Assembly (NCBI GenBank): GCA_018262975.1
Contig: JADFDG010000009.1
Coordinates: 91,505-155,504, forward strand
Length of the DNA stretch: 64,000 nt
From: Gammaproteobacteria bacterium
Lineage (GTDB): Bacteria; Pseudomonadota; Gammaproteobacteria; Pseudomonadales; JADFDG01
Reading direction: 5' to 3'
The notes beneath the pieces were generated by a model. It ran no database searches and was not told the DNA's origin. It saw only the letters and a program-made list of their open reading frames with translations. Of this stretch, positions 29,801-43,807 are shown one piece after another (position 1 is the first letter of the stretch; each line of letters begins with the position of its first letter). Position numbers and translations under genes: made by a program.

Positions 29801-30966
29801 AGCGCGTCGACGTCGATGCGCACCAGGGTGCCTTGGGCGTCGATGTCGCCCTGCACGCGCAGCGCGCCGTGCAACGCCGACGTGGTCTTCGGGTTCACCA
29901 GCGCCAGGTCGAGGTGACGCAGGTCGACGCGCGCCGCGAAATGCTGTCCGCCGAGCCAGCGGTAGTCGGAAGCTACGGTGGCTTGCAGGCGCGGATCATT
30001 GATATCCAGGCTGAGCGCGTCCATTCCGCGCCACGTGCCCTGGCTGGCCAGGGTGGCGGCAAACGACGGCGTCCACGGCGTGTCGATGCGGGCGCCACCG
30101 GCAAGCTCGATGCGGCCAAGCAACTCGCCGCGACCCTCCAGCCGGATGTCCTGCACCTGCACGCTCTTTTCCGGGGCGCCCGACGGTGGCACCAGGAAGC
30201 GCTCCGCCTGCAGCGTGGCGTTGAAGGGCAGCCCGCTGGTCAGCGTGGCGACCCTGCCATCGATGCGCGCGGCGATCAGCCCGCTGCTGTCGAGCACCAG
30301 GCGGGTGTCCGCCAGTGAGCCGCCGGCCGCGCCGGACAGCGCAAAACGCGGCTGGCCCTCGCGTGGCATCGCGAAGGTCAGTCGTGCATCCAGGGGCCAG
30401 TCGTCGCGCGTGGCCAGCGTACCGCTTGCCGTGGCCTGCCAGCCCGGCATGCCGACCACCAGTCGCTCCACCTGCAACGCGGTACCACGCCAGTAGGCGG
30501 CGAGCGCGAGGCCGGTATAACGCGTGCGTTGTTCGCCGCGGGCGATCTCCAGTTCGCCGATGGTCAGCTGGTCGAGGTCGATCGCCAGCGGCAACGCCAG
30601 CGCCGGCAGGCTGCGGCGCGTGCCGGGTGCGGCGGCAGTCTTGGGCGGCGGGAATGCCAGTTGCAGTTTCTGCAGGCGCAGTTCGCGTATGCACGCTTCG
30701 CCGATCAGCAGGCAGGGCGGCGACCAGTCGATGACGGCGTCGTTGGCTTCCAGTCGGAACTTGCCCGTCTTCACTACCAGCGTCTTGAGGTGCAGCGGCC
30801 CGGCCAGCGTGCCGTCGGCGTGCGTGGCCTTGAAGTTGGGTACCAGGCCGCTGACCCAGGCGATGCCGACCCGCGCACCGGACTCGGTGAAACCCAGCCA
30901 GGCCAGCGTGCCGATCGCCAGCGCGAAAACGAACAGCACGACGCGCAGGCCCAGGCGCCACATCAC
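26857..30966 (-). CDS. tamB: Translocation and assembly module protein TamB
   Basis: A 1369-aa inner-membrane-anchored, periplasm-spanning protein that works with TamA in outer-membrane protein assembly and, like other AsmA/VPS13-type bridges, in phospholipid transport. One N-terminal transmembrane segment (LRVVLFVFALAIGTLAWLGF) is followed by about 1,000 residues of repetitive beta-strand sequence forming a hydrophobic groove, and the C-terminal DUF490 region ends in VDVFYTFEF. The start is GTG 30966 overlapping the tamA stop (GTGA); ATG 30963 is the alternative. Confidence 0.96.
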   Translation of the reverse strand: MMWRLGLRVVLFVFALAIGTLAWLGFTESGARVGIAWVSGLVPNFKATHADGTLAGPLHLKTLVVKTGKFRLEANDAVIDWSPPCLLIGEACIRELRLQKLQLAFPPPKTAAAPGTRRSLPALALPLAIDLDQLTIGELEIARGEQRTRYTGLALAAYWRGTALQVERLVVGMPGWQATASGTLATRDDWPLDARLTFAMPREGQPRFALSGAAGGSLADTRLVLDSSGLIAARIDGRVATLTSGLPFNATLQAERFLVPPSGAPEKSVQVQDIRLEGRGELLGRIELAGGARIDTPWTPSFAATLASQGTWRGMDALSLDINDPRLQATVASDYRWLGGQHFAARVDLRHLDLALVNPKTTSALHGALRVQGDIDAQGTLVRIDVDALSGSFRQWPLSVRGPLRWQDARWHFDDLALLIGDNTVRVRGTLGNSWDADATLALGDLTDLLPAFAGTATGTAHIDGEPTVPRFTFALDGRDMLLPTITLPLPGGPARQVRLPANAWHIEGIATLDDVDLVDAHTVAPAGGSAPFGAQASGTVAWKDALRWDLDTVFTDLGLHDLLPELGGRVSGPLATRGVLAESLESISIDTRLDGQLDGLPLAIDAALARDSRRTEVERLQLAHGDNRLAARGGFDAARVALSLDIDAPDLSRSFRELSGSIRASATAGGTPGAPDIDASADVLALAWRDLSITQATLRASLADGGRSPSSLALASDKLHYGSDALDGARLAVAGTRGQHRIEAAIRGAPLAATLALQGGLEGDSLTHWQGALAAGEVDVDGWRWQSSGTPALTVDGESLSVAPHCWIDGSARACLTRTSTLGSNGELAGEFFHLPVDRLLGDLLPLDTDVTGNIGGFVDARWQAGQLASLTATVQNGGPLRLTVGGDEVEQARDIGRVDTLLVHVDGDRRRLAASAVLQGTDTGSVGALVTLSPMAGMDSGLDGTVHLEGLRMDLAEAFTYQLRDIGGSLDGTLRLDGTVGVPRIAGNVALRDGKLGFTRLPVSLVDINIGSRFDGNRIDIDGTFRTPESKGKARIAGSATLAGGSWHGTGTLDGEPLVVASPPEFQFTVVPALQLDATPARIALRGNVQVPAGRIDIKSLPTQSVSRSRDVVIVQHEQPVATTGDGGVAFNQDVDIDFLLGEEISFRAFGGEGLLGGDLRVRSRPQLPLQVDGELHVKDGKYVALGQQLKLKNTDIIFNGPADQPLVDALAVREIDDASVREVGLRLTGSLRAPQTTLYSSPELPDEQALVWLTTGRAPADGPINLRGEAANAAMSLGVAQGSALLSAAGREIGLQDVQLATSGQGDEAEVQVGTNLNERIFVGYNRRVFTGDESVMVRLQMTRRLMLEALSGLESAVDVFYTFEF

Positions 30967-32687
30967 AGCTCGGGCCCCATGTAGAAGTGCACGTTGAACG
31001 CGGGATCATCCAGCGAGATGCCCCAGGCGAAGTCCAGGCGCAGCGGCCCGATCGGACTCAGCCAGCGCACGCCGGCGCCCGCGCCGGTGAACACGTCTGC
31101 AGGCGCAGCGTCGTCGAATACGGACCCCTGGTCGACGAAGGCCGCCACCATCCAGCGATCGGTGAAACGGTAGTCGAGTTCAAGGCTGGCGGTGGCGACG
31201 TAGCGGCCGCCGATGCGTTCGCCGGCCGCATTGAGCGGGCTGATCGACTCGTAGTCATAGCCGCGCACGCTCTGGTCCCCGCCGGCGAAGAAGCGCTGCG
31301 ACACGGGGATATCCAGCAAGTCCGGCGTCCACAGCGCGCCGCCGCCGGCCCGCATGATCGTGCGGGTGCGCTCGCCGAGGCTGTAGATGGCCTTGCCGTC
31401 GGCGGTGGCGCGCACCAGATCGGCATCCGACCCCAGTGCGTCGGCGGCAAACTTGATCTCGCTGGTCACCCGCCAGCCGCGGGTGATCAGCGGTGCGCCG
31501 TCGGCGTCGGTGCGGGTGAACGTGACGCCCGGCATCAGCAGCGTGGTGCGTGTCTCGAAGGTGATGAAATCGTCGGTTTCCTGCTCCAGTTCCAGCGCGC
31601 GGATCACCCGCCACTCGCTGGGCAGTCGCTTGCGGTGCTCGATGCCGGCCGTCGTGAGCCAGTAGGAGTAGTCGTTGAGATCCTCGTACTGCAGGCCGTA
31701 GGTCCAGGCCAGTTGCGAGGTGACCGGATCGGTCAGCGGCACCAGGTAGCTGGCCTCCACCTGGCTGCGCACGCCGGACACCTCGGCATAGCTGCTCAGC
31801 GAGTGGCCGCGCGAATTCAGCCAGGGCTTTTCCCATTGCAGTTGCAGGCGCGGGCCCACGTCGGTGCTGGCGCCGGCGCCGATACCGATGCGGTTTCGCT
31901 TGCGCATGGTGTAGTCGACGCTGACCGGTACCGCGAGGTCCACGGCCTCTTCCGGTTCGGCACGGATGCGCACCGATTCGAACCAGCTGGTGCGCACCAG
32001 GTCGCGGTGCAGTTCGGCGATCTTCGTGGCGTCGTAGCCGTCGCCGCTGCGGAAGCGCGGGAAACGTGCGACCAGGCCGTGGTCGATGCCCTCGCCGTTG
32101 ATGGTGACTTCACCGACCCGGTAGCGCGGTCCGCTGGCGAGCGCGAGGTGGATGTCGGCGGTGAGCGCGTCGATGTCGACCCGCACCTCCTGCACCTGCC
32201 AGGCGGCCTTGAAATAGCCGCGCATCAGCGCCTGCTGCATCAGTCCGGTCTTGAAGGCTTCGTACTGGCCATGGTGGAACACGGCGCCGCGTTGCGGTCT
32301 GTTCTCGTCGATCCACGCCTGCAGCACCGGGCGCTCGGCCTGGTCGGTCAGTTGCACGTCCACGCCGGCGATGCGCACCGGCGGGCCGGGGTCGACCGTC
32401 ACCAGGCAGGTGCCGCCACTGTCGCCCCTGGCATCCGTGCGGCTGATGCTGATGACCGGGCGGTAGTACCCCAGCACCTGCAGTGCGGCGATGGCCTGCT
32501 CCTGGACGTGGCGCGACAGCGCACGCCAGGACATGCGGTCGGTTTCCTCGCGCGGGCCGATGTAGGCCTCGATGTTGGCGCGCAAGTCGTCGTCCACGCC
32601 CACCACCTTCACCGGGTAGGCCGCGTGTGCCGGTGACAGTGCCACCAGCAGCACGAGCAACGGGAGAAGGAGGCGGGCGAGCAGCAC
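30963..32687 (-). CDS. tamA: Autotransporter/translocation assembly protein TamA
   Basis: A 574-aa Omp85-family outer-membrane protein. A signal peptide ends at PAHA-AYPVKV, followed by three POTRA domains (about residues 25-270) and a 16-strand barrel; the VRGYDY motif near residue 470 is the conserved lid-loop VRGF/Y element, and the protein ends in an aromatic strand (FNVHFYMGPEL). GTG 32687 has an AGGAAG site. It sits between ppnN and tamB on one strand, and is translationally coupled to tamB. Confidence 0.96.
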   Translation of the reverse strand: MLLARLLLPLLVLLVALSPAHAAYPVKVVGVDDDLRANIEAYIGPREETDRMSWRALSRHVQEQAIAALQVLGYYRPVISISRTDARGDSGGTCLVTVDPGPPVRIAGVDVQLTDQAERPVLQAWIDENRPQRGAVFHHGQYEAFKTGLMQQALMRGYFKAAWQVQEVRVDIDALTADIHLALASGPRYRVGEVTINGEGIDHGLVARFPRFRSGDGYDATKIAELHRDLVRTSWFESVRIRAEPEEAVDLAVPVSVDYTMRKRNRIGIGAGASTDVGPRLQLQWEKPWLNSRGHSLSSYAEVSGVRSQVEASYLVPLTDPVTSQLAWTYGLQYEDLNDYSYWLTTAGIEHRKRLPSEWRVIRALELEQETDDFITFETRTTLLMPGVTFTRTDADGAPLITRGWRVTSEIKFAADALGSDADLVRATADGKAIYSLGERTRTIMRAGGGALWTPDLLDIPVSQRFFAGGDQSVRGYDYESISPLNAAGERIGGRYVATASLELDYRFTDRWMVAAFVDQGSVFDDAAPADVFTGAGAGVRWLSPIGPLRLDFAWGISLDDPAFNVHFYMGPEL

Positions 32688-32695
32688 GACCTTCC

Positions 32696-34063
32696 TCAGT
32701 GCACCAGGCGGTAGCAGGGCCGGTACTCGCCGTTGAGCTTCATGCGCCGCTGGCGCACGAACGCGGCGAGCAGGTCGTCGAGGCGCGCCATGATTGCCGG
32801 TTCGCCGCGCAACTCGAAGGGGCCGTGGGCGGCGATCGCGCGCAGGCCGGCCTCCTTGACGTTGCCGGCGACGATGCCGGAAAAGGCACGCCGCAGCTGC
32901 GCGGCAAGGCGATGCGGCGGTTGCTCGCGCGTCAGGTCGAGCGTGGCCATGGCCGCGTGGGTGGGCGGGAAGGGTTGCTGGAATTCCGGGTCGATGTGCA
33001 GCAGCCAGTTGAAACCGTAGGATTCCTGCTCGCGGCGCCGGAAGCGCTGCACCGCTGCCACGCCGTCGCGCACGCGCCGCGCCGTTTCCGCGGGATCACC
33101 CACCACGATCTGGTAGCGCGAGCGCACCGACTCGCCCAGCACCTCGACCAGGAATGCGTCGATCTGCGTGAAGTAGTCGGCACTGCTTTCCGGCGCCGCG
33201 AACACCACCGGGAACGGCATGTCGGCGTTGGCCGGGTGCAGCAGGATGCCCAGCAGGTAGAGGATTTCCTCGGCGGTGCCCACGCCGCCCGGGAATACCA
33301 CGATGGCGTGCGCCAGCCGCACGAACGCCTCCAGGCGCTTCTCGATGTCCGGCAGGATCACCAGTTCGTTGACGATCGGGTTGGGCGCCTCGCTGGCGAT
33401 GATGCCCGGCTCCGAGATGCCGATGTAGCGGCCGTCGCGGATCTGCTGCTTGGCGTGCGCGATGGCGGCGCCCTTCATCGGGCCCTTCATTGCGCCGATG
33501 CCGCAGCCGGTGGCGATGTGGTAGCCGCGCAGTCCCAGCTGGTGGCCCACTTCCTTGGTGAACTCGTACTCGTCGCGCGGGATGGAATGGCCGCCCCAGC
33601 ACACCACCAGGTTCGGTGCCACGTTCGGCCGCACAACGTTGGCGTTGCGCAGGATGCGGAACACGGCGTCGGTGATGCCGGCGCTGCTGTCGAGGTCGAA
33701 GCGACCGGCCTCGCGGAACTTGTGCTGCGTGTAGACGATGTCGCGCAGCGCCGCGAACAGGTGTTCCTGGATGCCGCGGATCATCACCCCGTCGACGAAG
33801 GCCGAGGCCGGGGCGTTGTCCAGCTCGATCTTCAGGCCGCGCGGCTGCTGGACCACGCGTATGGCGAAGTCCGGGTAGGCGGCCAGGATCTCCTGGGGGT
33901 CGTCCAGTTCGCCACCGGTATTGAGTACCGCCAGCGCGCACTGCCGGAACAGCCCGTGCACCTCCTGGTTGGCCGAGTCGAGCAGGCCGCGGATCTCGCG
34001 GCTGGACAGCAGGTTCAGGCTGCTCTGGGGACGGATGCTGGCGCGGGCGATGCGGGTGGCCAT
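32696..34063 (-). CDS. ppnN: Pyrimidine/purine nucleotide 5'-monophosphate nucleosidase PpnN
   Basis: Cleaves nucleoside monophosphates to base and ribose 5-phosphate; in E. coli the enzyme (YgdH) is stimulated by ppGpp. The 455-aa length matches closely. The LOG-family motif PGGVGTAEE lies in the middle domain, with GCGIGAMKGPMKGA as the phosphate-binding element. ATG 34063 (MATRIARASIRPQ) is chosen over the longer frame. Its stop is 8 bp before the tamA start, so it probably heads ppnN-tamA-tamB. Confidence 0.92.
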   Translation of the reverse strand: MATRIARASIRPQSSLNLLSSREIRGLLDSANQEVHGLFRQCALAVLNTGGELDDPQEILAAYPDFAIRVVQQPRGLKIELDNAPASAFVDGVMIRGIQEHLFAALRDIVYTQHKFREAGRFDLDSSAGITDAVFRILRNANVVRPNVAPNLVVCWGGHSIPRDEYEFTKEVGHQLGLRGYHIATGCGIGAMKGPMKGAAIAHAKQQIRDGRYIGISEPGIIASEAPNPIVNELVILPDIEKRLEAFVRLAHAIVVFPGGVGTAEEILYLLGILLHPANADMPFPVVFAAPESSADYFTQIDAFLVEVLGESVRSRYQIVVGDPAETARRVRDGVAAVQRFRRREQESYGFNWLLHIDPEFQQPFPPTHAAMATLDLTREQPPHRLAAQLRRAFSGIVAGNVKEAGLRAIAAHGPFELRGEPAIMARLDDLLAAFVRQRRMKLNGEYRPCYRLVH

Positions 34064-34193
34064 GCGGCGGGTCCGGGGTGGGCCGGGCTTGGGGCCCAAG
34101 TCTCTGATCTGATTGCCGGAATCATACCCCACGGCGGAGTTCCCGGGGCTGTGGTTAAATGCGCGCCGGCCAACCCTTCTGGAGCAACAAGCC

Positions 34194-34964
34194 GTGTTCG
34201 AGTGGATCTATTCCCCTGAGGCCTGGGCGGCGCTGGTGACCCTCACCGCCCTCGAGATCGTCCTCGGGATCGACAACATCATCTTCATCGCCATCCTCGT
34301 CGACCGGCTGCCGCCCGAGCAGCGCAAGAAAGCGCGCCTGTTCGGCCTGGCCCTGGCCATGCTCAGCCGCATCGCGCTGCTGTTCTCGCTGGCCTGGCTG
34401 GCCTCGCTGACCACGCCCTGGATCACCCTGTTCGGCCACGAGTTCTCCGGGCGCGACGCCGTGCTCATCGGCGGCGGCCTGTTCCTGCTGTTCAAGGCGA
34501 CCACCGAGATCCAGTCCAACGTCGAGGGCGACGACGAGGAAGCTTCGCTGGCGCAGAAGGCCGGCTACGGCTTCCTGGTCACCATCATCCAGATCGGCAT
34601 CATCGACATCGTGTTCTCGCTGGATTCGGTCATCACCGCCGTGGGCATGGCCAACGACATCGAGGTGATGGTGATCGCCATCGTCATCGCCGTGCTGTTC
34701 ATGATGGCGGCCTCCGGCTCGATCAGCGACTTCATCAGCCGCAACCCGACGCTGAAGATCCTCGCGCTGTCGTTCCTGATCCTGATCGGCGTGGCGCTGA
34801 TCGGCGAGGGCTTCGACATGCACATCCCGAAGGCGTACATCTACTTCGCGATGGCGTTCTCGGTGGGCGTGGAGCTGCTGAACACCCGCCGGCGCCGTAA
34901 CCTCGAGCGCCTGCGGGCCGAGCGTCGCGCGGCACAGGCACAACAGCAGGTCGGCGGCGAGTAA
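34194..34964 (+). CDS. TerC family integral membrane protein (YgdQ-like)
   Basis: A 256-aa membrane protein with about seven transmembrane segments. The acidic intramembrane motifs EIVLGIDNIIF and DIVFSLDSVITAVG are the TerC hallmarks and suggest metal (manganese-like) transport. The sequence order closely follows E. coli YgdQ, including IPKAYIYFAMAFSVGVE. GTG 34194 has a GGAG site nine nt upstream; the upstream open frame is intergenic. The C-terminus is Arg/Ala rich and cytoplasmic. Substrate is inferred. Confidence 0.9.
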   Translation: MFEWIYSPEAWAALVTLTALEIVLGIDNIIFIAILVDRLPPEQRKKARLFGLALAMLSRIALLFSLAWLASLTTPWITLFGHEFSGRDAVLIGGGLFLLFKATTEIQSNVEGDDEEASLAQKAGYGFLVTIIQIGIIDIVFSLDSVITAVGMANDIEVMVIAIVIAVLFMMAASGSISDFISRNPTLKILALSFLILIGVALIGEGFDMHIPKAYIYFAMAFSVGVELLNTRRRRNLERLRAERRAAQAQQQVGGE

Positions 34965-34979
34965 CGGCGGTCCGGGGCC

Positions 34980-35744
34980 GTGGAATACGAATTCACCGCC
35001 TTGACCCTGGCGCTGGTGCTGGCGGCGGGCTTCGCCGCCGGCTTCATCAACATCCTCGCCGGTGGCGGCGGGCTGCTGACGCTGCCCGCCCTCATGCTGC
35101 TGGGCATGCCGGCCGACGTCGCCAACGGCACCATGCGGGTGTCGGTGCTGGCGCAGTCGCTGGAGGCCGTACGCAGTTTCCACCGTTACGGGCACCTGTC
35201 GCGCACCGACGTGTTGCCGCTGCTGGTGCCAACCGTGGGCGGCTCCCTGCTGGGTTCGATAGCGGCGGCCTGGATACCGGCAGGCGTACTGAAGTACGTG
35301 CTGCTCACCGCCATGCTCGGCATGGCCGTGCTGACCCTTCTGTCGCCGTCGGTGGTGGCGGCTCCCGAGGGCACGCCGGCGGTGCCGTTGAAGGATTCCC
35401 CCGCCGGCTTCGTGGCCCTGTTCGGCTGTGGCGTATACGGCGGCATGGTGCAGGGCGGCGTCGGCTTCCTGCTGATTGCCGCACTGGCCGGTGTGCTCCG
35501 CTATGACCTGGCGCGCACCAACGCCCTGAAGATGCTGGCCACCGGCGTGTTCGGCGCGGTGTCGCTGGCGGTGTTCGTGGTGGCCGGACTGGTGTCGTGG
35601 GTGCCGGCGATCGTGCTGGCACTCGCCACCATCGTCGGTGCCAACGTCGGTGTGCGCTACGCCATCAAGGTCGATCCGCGCACCTTCCGCTGGATCCTCT
35701 TCGTGATGGTCGTGGTTGCCTGCATCGCCGCCATGCTCAAGTAG
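34980..35744 (+). CDS. TauE/SafE family sulfite/anion exporter-like protein
   Basis: A 254-aa inner-membrane protein with about eight hydrophobic segments arranged as two related halves: GFAAGFINILAGGGGLLTLP near the start and GCGVYGGMVQGGVGFLL in the second half, the repeated TauE/SafE motif. Family members export sulfite, sulfoacetate or other organosulfur anions; the substrate is not evident. GTG start 15 bp after the TerC gene. The TAG stop (35742-35744) is part of a palindromic repeat unit. Confidence 0.87.
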   Translation: MEYEFTALTLALVLAAGFAAGFINILAGGGGLLTLPALMLLGMPADVANGTMRVSVLAQSLEAVRSFHRYGHLSRTDVLPLLVPTVGGSLLGSIAAAWIPAGVLKYVLLTAMLGMAVLTLLSPSVVAAPEGTPAVPLKDSPAGFVALFGCGVYGGMVQGGVGFLLIAALAGVLRYDLARTNALKMLATGVFGAVSLAVFVVAGLVSWVPAIVLALATIVGANVGVRYAIKVDPRTFRWILFVMVVVACIAAMLK

Positions 35745-35811
35745 AGAGGGGGCCATGCCCCCGACTTCTCCTCGCCGGACGTTGTTGTCGGGGGCATGGC
35801 CCCCTCGCTAC
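35741..35811. repeat. Palindromic repeat pair B
   Basis: Forward unit 35741-35765 (GTAGAGA, core GGGGGCCATGCCCCC, GAC) and inverted unit 35787-35811, separated by 21 bp, form a long stem-loop between the convergent TauE-like and SnoaL-like genes. The first TAG of the forward unit is the stop codon of the TauE-like gene. Same family as the clusters near 2589, 43808 and 56343. Confidence 0.9.
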
Positions 35812-35826
35812 AGGGAGCGCGGGCGG

Positions 35827-36234
35827 TCAGGCCGACACCTGCGCGATCCAGTCGTTGAGGTTGTAGTAGTTCGTTACCCGCGCGACCTTGCCGTCGCGCA
35901 CCTCGAAGAAGGCGCCGGCCGGCAGCCGGTAGCGCTGTCCGCGTGCCGGCGGCAGTCCCTCGTCGGTGGCCAGGTACTCGCCCAGTACGGTGAATTCCGC
36001 GGCCGCGCGGCGGCCGTCGGTGCTTGTCATCACCACGATGTCGACGATCTGCTCGCGGTAGTTGCGGTTCATGCGCGCCATGAACGCGCGGAACGCTTCG
36101 CGGCCGTTCTCGCGCCCGCCCTGGTTGATGTCGTGCACCACGTCGTCGGTCAGCAGCGACAGGAAAGTGTCCATGTCGCCGGCGTTGAAGGCCGCGTAGT
36201 AGCGGACGATCAGTTCTCGCGTTGCATCGGTCAT
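35827..36234 (-). CDS. SnoaL-like / ketosteroid isomerase-related protein
   Basis: A 135-aa soluble protein of the NTF2-like fold: N-terminal helix LIVRYYAAFNAGDMDTFLSL, then a conserved HDINQGG segment, and a C-terminal strand pair FFEVRDGKVARVTNYYN. Such proteins include small isomerases, hydrolases and binding proteins, so no reaction can be assigned. It is last in a minus-strand row after the 159-aa membrane protein, 16 bp downstream of it. Confidence 0.83.
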   Translation of the reverse strand: MTDATRELIVRYYAAFNAGDMDTFLSLLTDDVVHDINQGGRENGREAFRAFMARMNRNYREQIVDIVVMTSTDGRRAAAEFTVLGEYLATDEGLPPARGQRYRLPAGAFFEVRDGKVARVTNYYNLNDWIAQVSA

Positions 36235-36250
36235 CCCGGTCCCCGGAAGT

Positions 36251-36730
36251 TCAGCGTGTCGTTGCGCGGCGCCCGCGTGCCGCGTGCAGTGCCAGTGCCA
36301 GCACGATGCCGAAGCCGCTCACCCAGTGCGCGACCTCGGTCCACTGGCGCAGTGTCTCGCCGCCGAAATACCACAGCCCGTAGCCGCTGGCCACCAGTAC
36401 CGTCACGGTGACCGTCATCAGTGCGCCGGTGGCGCGGTTGCGATCCTGCTGCCAGGCCGCCTGCATGTGGTGGTGGGCGAGGGTGCCGGCCAGCCAGACG
36501 AACAGCAGCGCGAACGCGGCGTGCACCTGCATGGCGTAGTGCTTCAGCTCGTGGGGCTGCAGGCCATCGTCCGGTGGCGCGTGGAGGTACTCCGCGTACA
36601 GCCACAGAGCCCCGGTGGCCACCAGCACGGCCGTGCTCGACCAGATGGCGGCCTGGCGGGCGGTGGAAAGCCGCGGCGTCAGGTGGCGTCGCTCGTTGTG
36701 GCGGCGTTCGTGCGCCGTGGTGTCGGTCAT
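36251..36730 (-). CDS. DUF4405-like membrane protein with conserved histidines
   Basis: A 159-aa protein with three hydrophobic segments (about residues 28-46, 70-86 and 104-120) and a fourth at the C-terminal end. Histidines at the ends of helices (HELKHYAMQVHAAF, LAHHHMQ, HWVSGF, ALHAARG) are placed as heme-b or quinone ligands would be, as in small cytochrome-b-like DUF4405 proteins. Function is unknown. ATG 36730 is chosen over 36790 because the homologous-looking part begins later. No CxxCH motif, so not a c-type cytochrome. Confidence 0.65.
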   Translation of the reverse strand: MTDTTAHERRHNERRHLTPRLSTARQAAIWSSTAVLVATGALWLYAEYLHAPPDDGLQPHELKHYAMQVHAAFALLFVWLAGTLAHHHMQAAWQQDRNRATGALMTVTVTVLVASGYGLWYFGGETLRQWTEVAHWVSGFGIVLALALHAARGRRATTR

Positions 36731-36786
36731 GGCGGTCACGTTGGCGGAAGACAGGGCATTATCCACATTGCGGCCCCGGCCGGCGA

Positions 36787-37835
36787 TCACTGCACCAGCG
36801 ACCAGCGGCCCAGCGCCGCGCGCAGTTCCAGGCGGGTGAACCAGCCGGCGCGCTTGCCACGGATGCGCGCCATGGCTTCACGGTGCACCGGGTTCTCCAG
36901 CAGGTAGTTGGGTGCGACCCAGTGGATGAAGCGTACCGTGTCGATGCTGGCATCGTGGAACACGTGGCGGACCGGGCCCCATTTCCAGCCGTACGCGGCG
37001 CGCAATTCCGGTGAAATGCTGGCTGATGTCACCAGCTTGTTGTACTTCATCGGCAACCACATCAGCGCGCCGTGTGATCCGTACAGGTACTTCACCAGGT
37101 CGCGCGCCTCGGGCGTGATCACGAAGCGGTCGGAGGCCCGGAACTCGTCGCAGAAGCGGATCATCGCGTCCCAGCCGGCCGGCAGCGCCTCGTCGGGGAT
37201 GCCGAACAGGTACGCGAAAAGCCGCGTTTCCTCGTAGAAGCGCTCCTTGTCCTCCTGGCTGACCGGTCCGTTCACGAGCTCGTAGGCGATCATCATCGAT
37301 TCCCACATGGTGGCGTGCACCCAGAGCATCGCCTCCACTTCATTGGCGCGGTACTCGCTGCCCCTGGCAAAGGCTCCGGCCTCGCTCGCCAGCCGGCCGC
37401 TCACCTTGTCGTGCTGCACGCGCACGTCGCGTGCCGCCTGCAGCGCCTGGTCGCGCGTGCCGTACACCATCAGCAAGGCGTACATGAATGTTTCGCGCCC
37501 GCGCTCCAGCAGGTTGTGCCGCGATTTCGAGTGGTCCTCTATGCCCTGGGCGATCCACGGGTGCGACACGTGCATCAGGATCGCGCGGCCGGTGGCCAGG
37601 CCACCGGGCTCGATGTAGCGGGTGATCTTCCACATCATGGAGTCCGGCCCGAACAACCCGACCTCGGGATCCGGCACGCTGCCGTGCACGTGCCGCAGGC
37701 GTTCGTCGAAGGCGTCCTCGTCGATCCAGGCCGGGCTGAAAGGCGGCAGGGCGCCGGCATCCCCCGCGGCGGGCTGCGCGCACAGCGATTGCCCCAGCAG
37801 CATGGCGGCGATGCACAGCAGTGAAACCAGGTGCT

Positions 37836-37839
<4 letters not shown>
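36787..37839 (-). CDS. Secreted DUF2236 (MpaB/latex-clearing-like) protein
   Basis: A 350-aa protein with an N-terminal signal peptide ([21 protein letters not shown]), so it is likely exported. The mature part has the DUF2236 features: a [12 protein letters not shown] start, [18 protein letters not shown] (conserved His), and [17 protein letters not shown]. The family includes the rubber oxygenase Lcp and fungal MpaB, which are heme oxygenases; activity here is inference. It overlaps the ABC ATPase gene by 4 nt (ATGA), so it is the last gene of the efflux operon. Confidence 0.82.
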
Positions 37840-39786
<1,947 letters not shown>

Positions 39787-39788
39787 GG

Positions 39789-40991
39789 TCAGTCGCCGCG
39801 GGTGACCGGGCGCACGCGATCGCCGTCGGCGAGCGTGCGGCTGTCATCGACTACCAGCGTGCCGGGCGGTGCACCGTCCAGCACCTCCGCGCGGTGCTCG
39901 TCGCGCAGGCCCAGGCGCAGGTTGCAGCGCCGGACGCGGCCGTCCTGCACGCACCAGGCCCAGGCGCCGGCCCCGGCGTCCTGGACCGCGCTGAGCGGCA
40001 GCACGGCCGCCTGTGCGTTCTCGCCCACCAGGATTTCCACCGACACCGTCATGTCCTCGCGCAGCCATGCCGGCGGCGCCGGCAGCGCGATGCGCACGTC
40101 GAGCGCGCCGCGCTCGGCATCGATGCGCGGCGAGAGGCGGGCGATGGTGCCGTCGAAGGGCTGCCCCGGCCAGGCATCGGCGACCACGCGTACCGGTTGG
40201 CCCTCGCGCAGCATCGACAGGAAGCGCTCGTCGGCATTCACGCGCACCTCGCGGGCGGCGCGTGGTGCGAACGCCAGCAACGGCGTGCCCGCCTGCACGG
40301 CGCTGCCCGGGTCGATGTCGCGCCCGACCACCACGCCGTCGGCCGGCGCACGCACCTGCGTCCAGCCCAGCCGCGCGCGCGCCACCGCCGCGGCGGCGCG
40401 TGCCTGGGCGACGTCCGCCTCGCCGAGTTCGCGGTCGCGTCCTTCGGCCAGGCTGCGTGCGCGCAGTTGCGCGGTCTGCGCTGCTTTTTCCTTCAGCGCC
40501 AGCGATTCGCGTGCCGCGCGCACCTGCTCGGCACCCACCGCGCCCGACGGCTCCAGTGCCAGCAGGTTCTCCAGCTGGCGGGCTGCCTGCTCGCGCTCGA
40601 TCGCCGCGCGCTCGGCGTCGGCCTGCGCGGTGGGCGCCTCGATGTCGCGCAGGCGTTCCCGGCGTGCCACCGCCTGGGCCAGCGTGGCCTCGGCCTGCTG
40701 CAGCGCGGCGGCCAGTTCAGGGTTGTCGATGGCCACCAGCAGTTGTCCGGCCTTGACCGCGTCGCCTTCCTCGACCGCCACCCGTGCCACCGTGCCCGCC
40801 ACCTGGGCGGACAGGGTCGCGCGGTCGCGGGTAGCGATCCGGCCGCTCAGTTGCAGGGTCTCGCGGACGGCCTGCGGCTCGACGGCCACCACCGCAACGG
40901 CCGGCGGGCGTGCCAGCCAGTACCCGAGGGCAGTCACGGCAACAACGGCGGCAACAACGATGTGGCGGCGATCCCGGGGCAGGGCAGGCAC
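39789..40991 (-). CDS. Periplasmic adaptor (membrane fusion) protein, HlyD/MacA-like
   Basis: A 400-aa adaptor anchored by one N-terminal segment ([18 protein letters not shown]). It shows the lipoyl-like half motif [26 protein letters not shown], a long hairpin of coiled coil (about residues 95-190, many Ala/Glu/Arg), the second lipoyl half [20 protein letters not shown], and beta-barrel and membrane-proximal domains. First gene of the operon adaptor-permease-ATPase-DUF2236. It presumably docks the pump to a TolC-type channel coded elsewhere. Confidence 0.9.
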   Translation of the reverse strand: MPALPRDRRHIVVAAVVAVTALGYWLARPPAVAVVAVEPQAVRETLQLSGRIATRDRATLSAQVAGTVARVAVEEGDAVKAGQLLVAIDNPELAAALQQAEATLAQAVARRERLRDIEAPTAQADAERAAIEREQAARQLENLLALEPSGAVGAEQVRAARESLALKEKAAQTAQLRARSLAEGRDRELGEADVAQARAAAAVARARLGWTQVRAPADGVVVGRDIDPGSAVQAGTPLLAFAPRAAREVRVNADERFLSMLREGQPVRVVADAWPGQPFDGTIARLSPRIDAERGALDVRIALPAPPAWLREDMTVSVEILVGENAQAAVLPLSAVQDAGAGAWAWCVQDGRVRRCNLRLGLRDEHRAEVLDGAPPGTLVVDDSRTLADGDRVRPVTRGD

Positions 40992-41133
40992 GGCGGACTC
41001 CAGGGGCGGTGGGCAGGGCGATTATTCCAGAACGCCCGTCCAGTTGGGGGGCGGGTCCTGCCTTGCTAGACTAGCCGGCTTGCACGGCCCGCGCCCGGGC
41101 CGCGAACCGACCAGCCAGGCCCATACCCACGCC

Positions 41134-43788
<2,655 letters not shown>

Positions 43789-43807
43789 GCCCGCGTTTCG
43801 CCTTCCT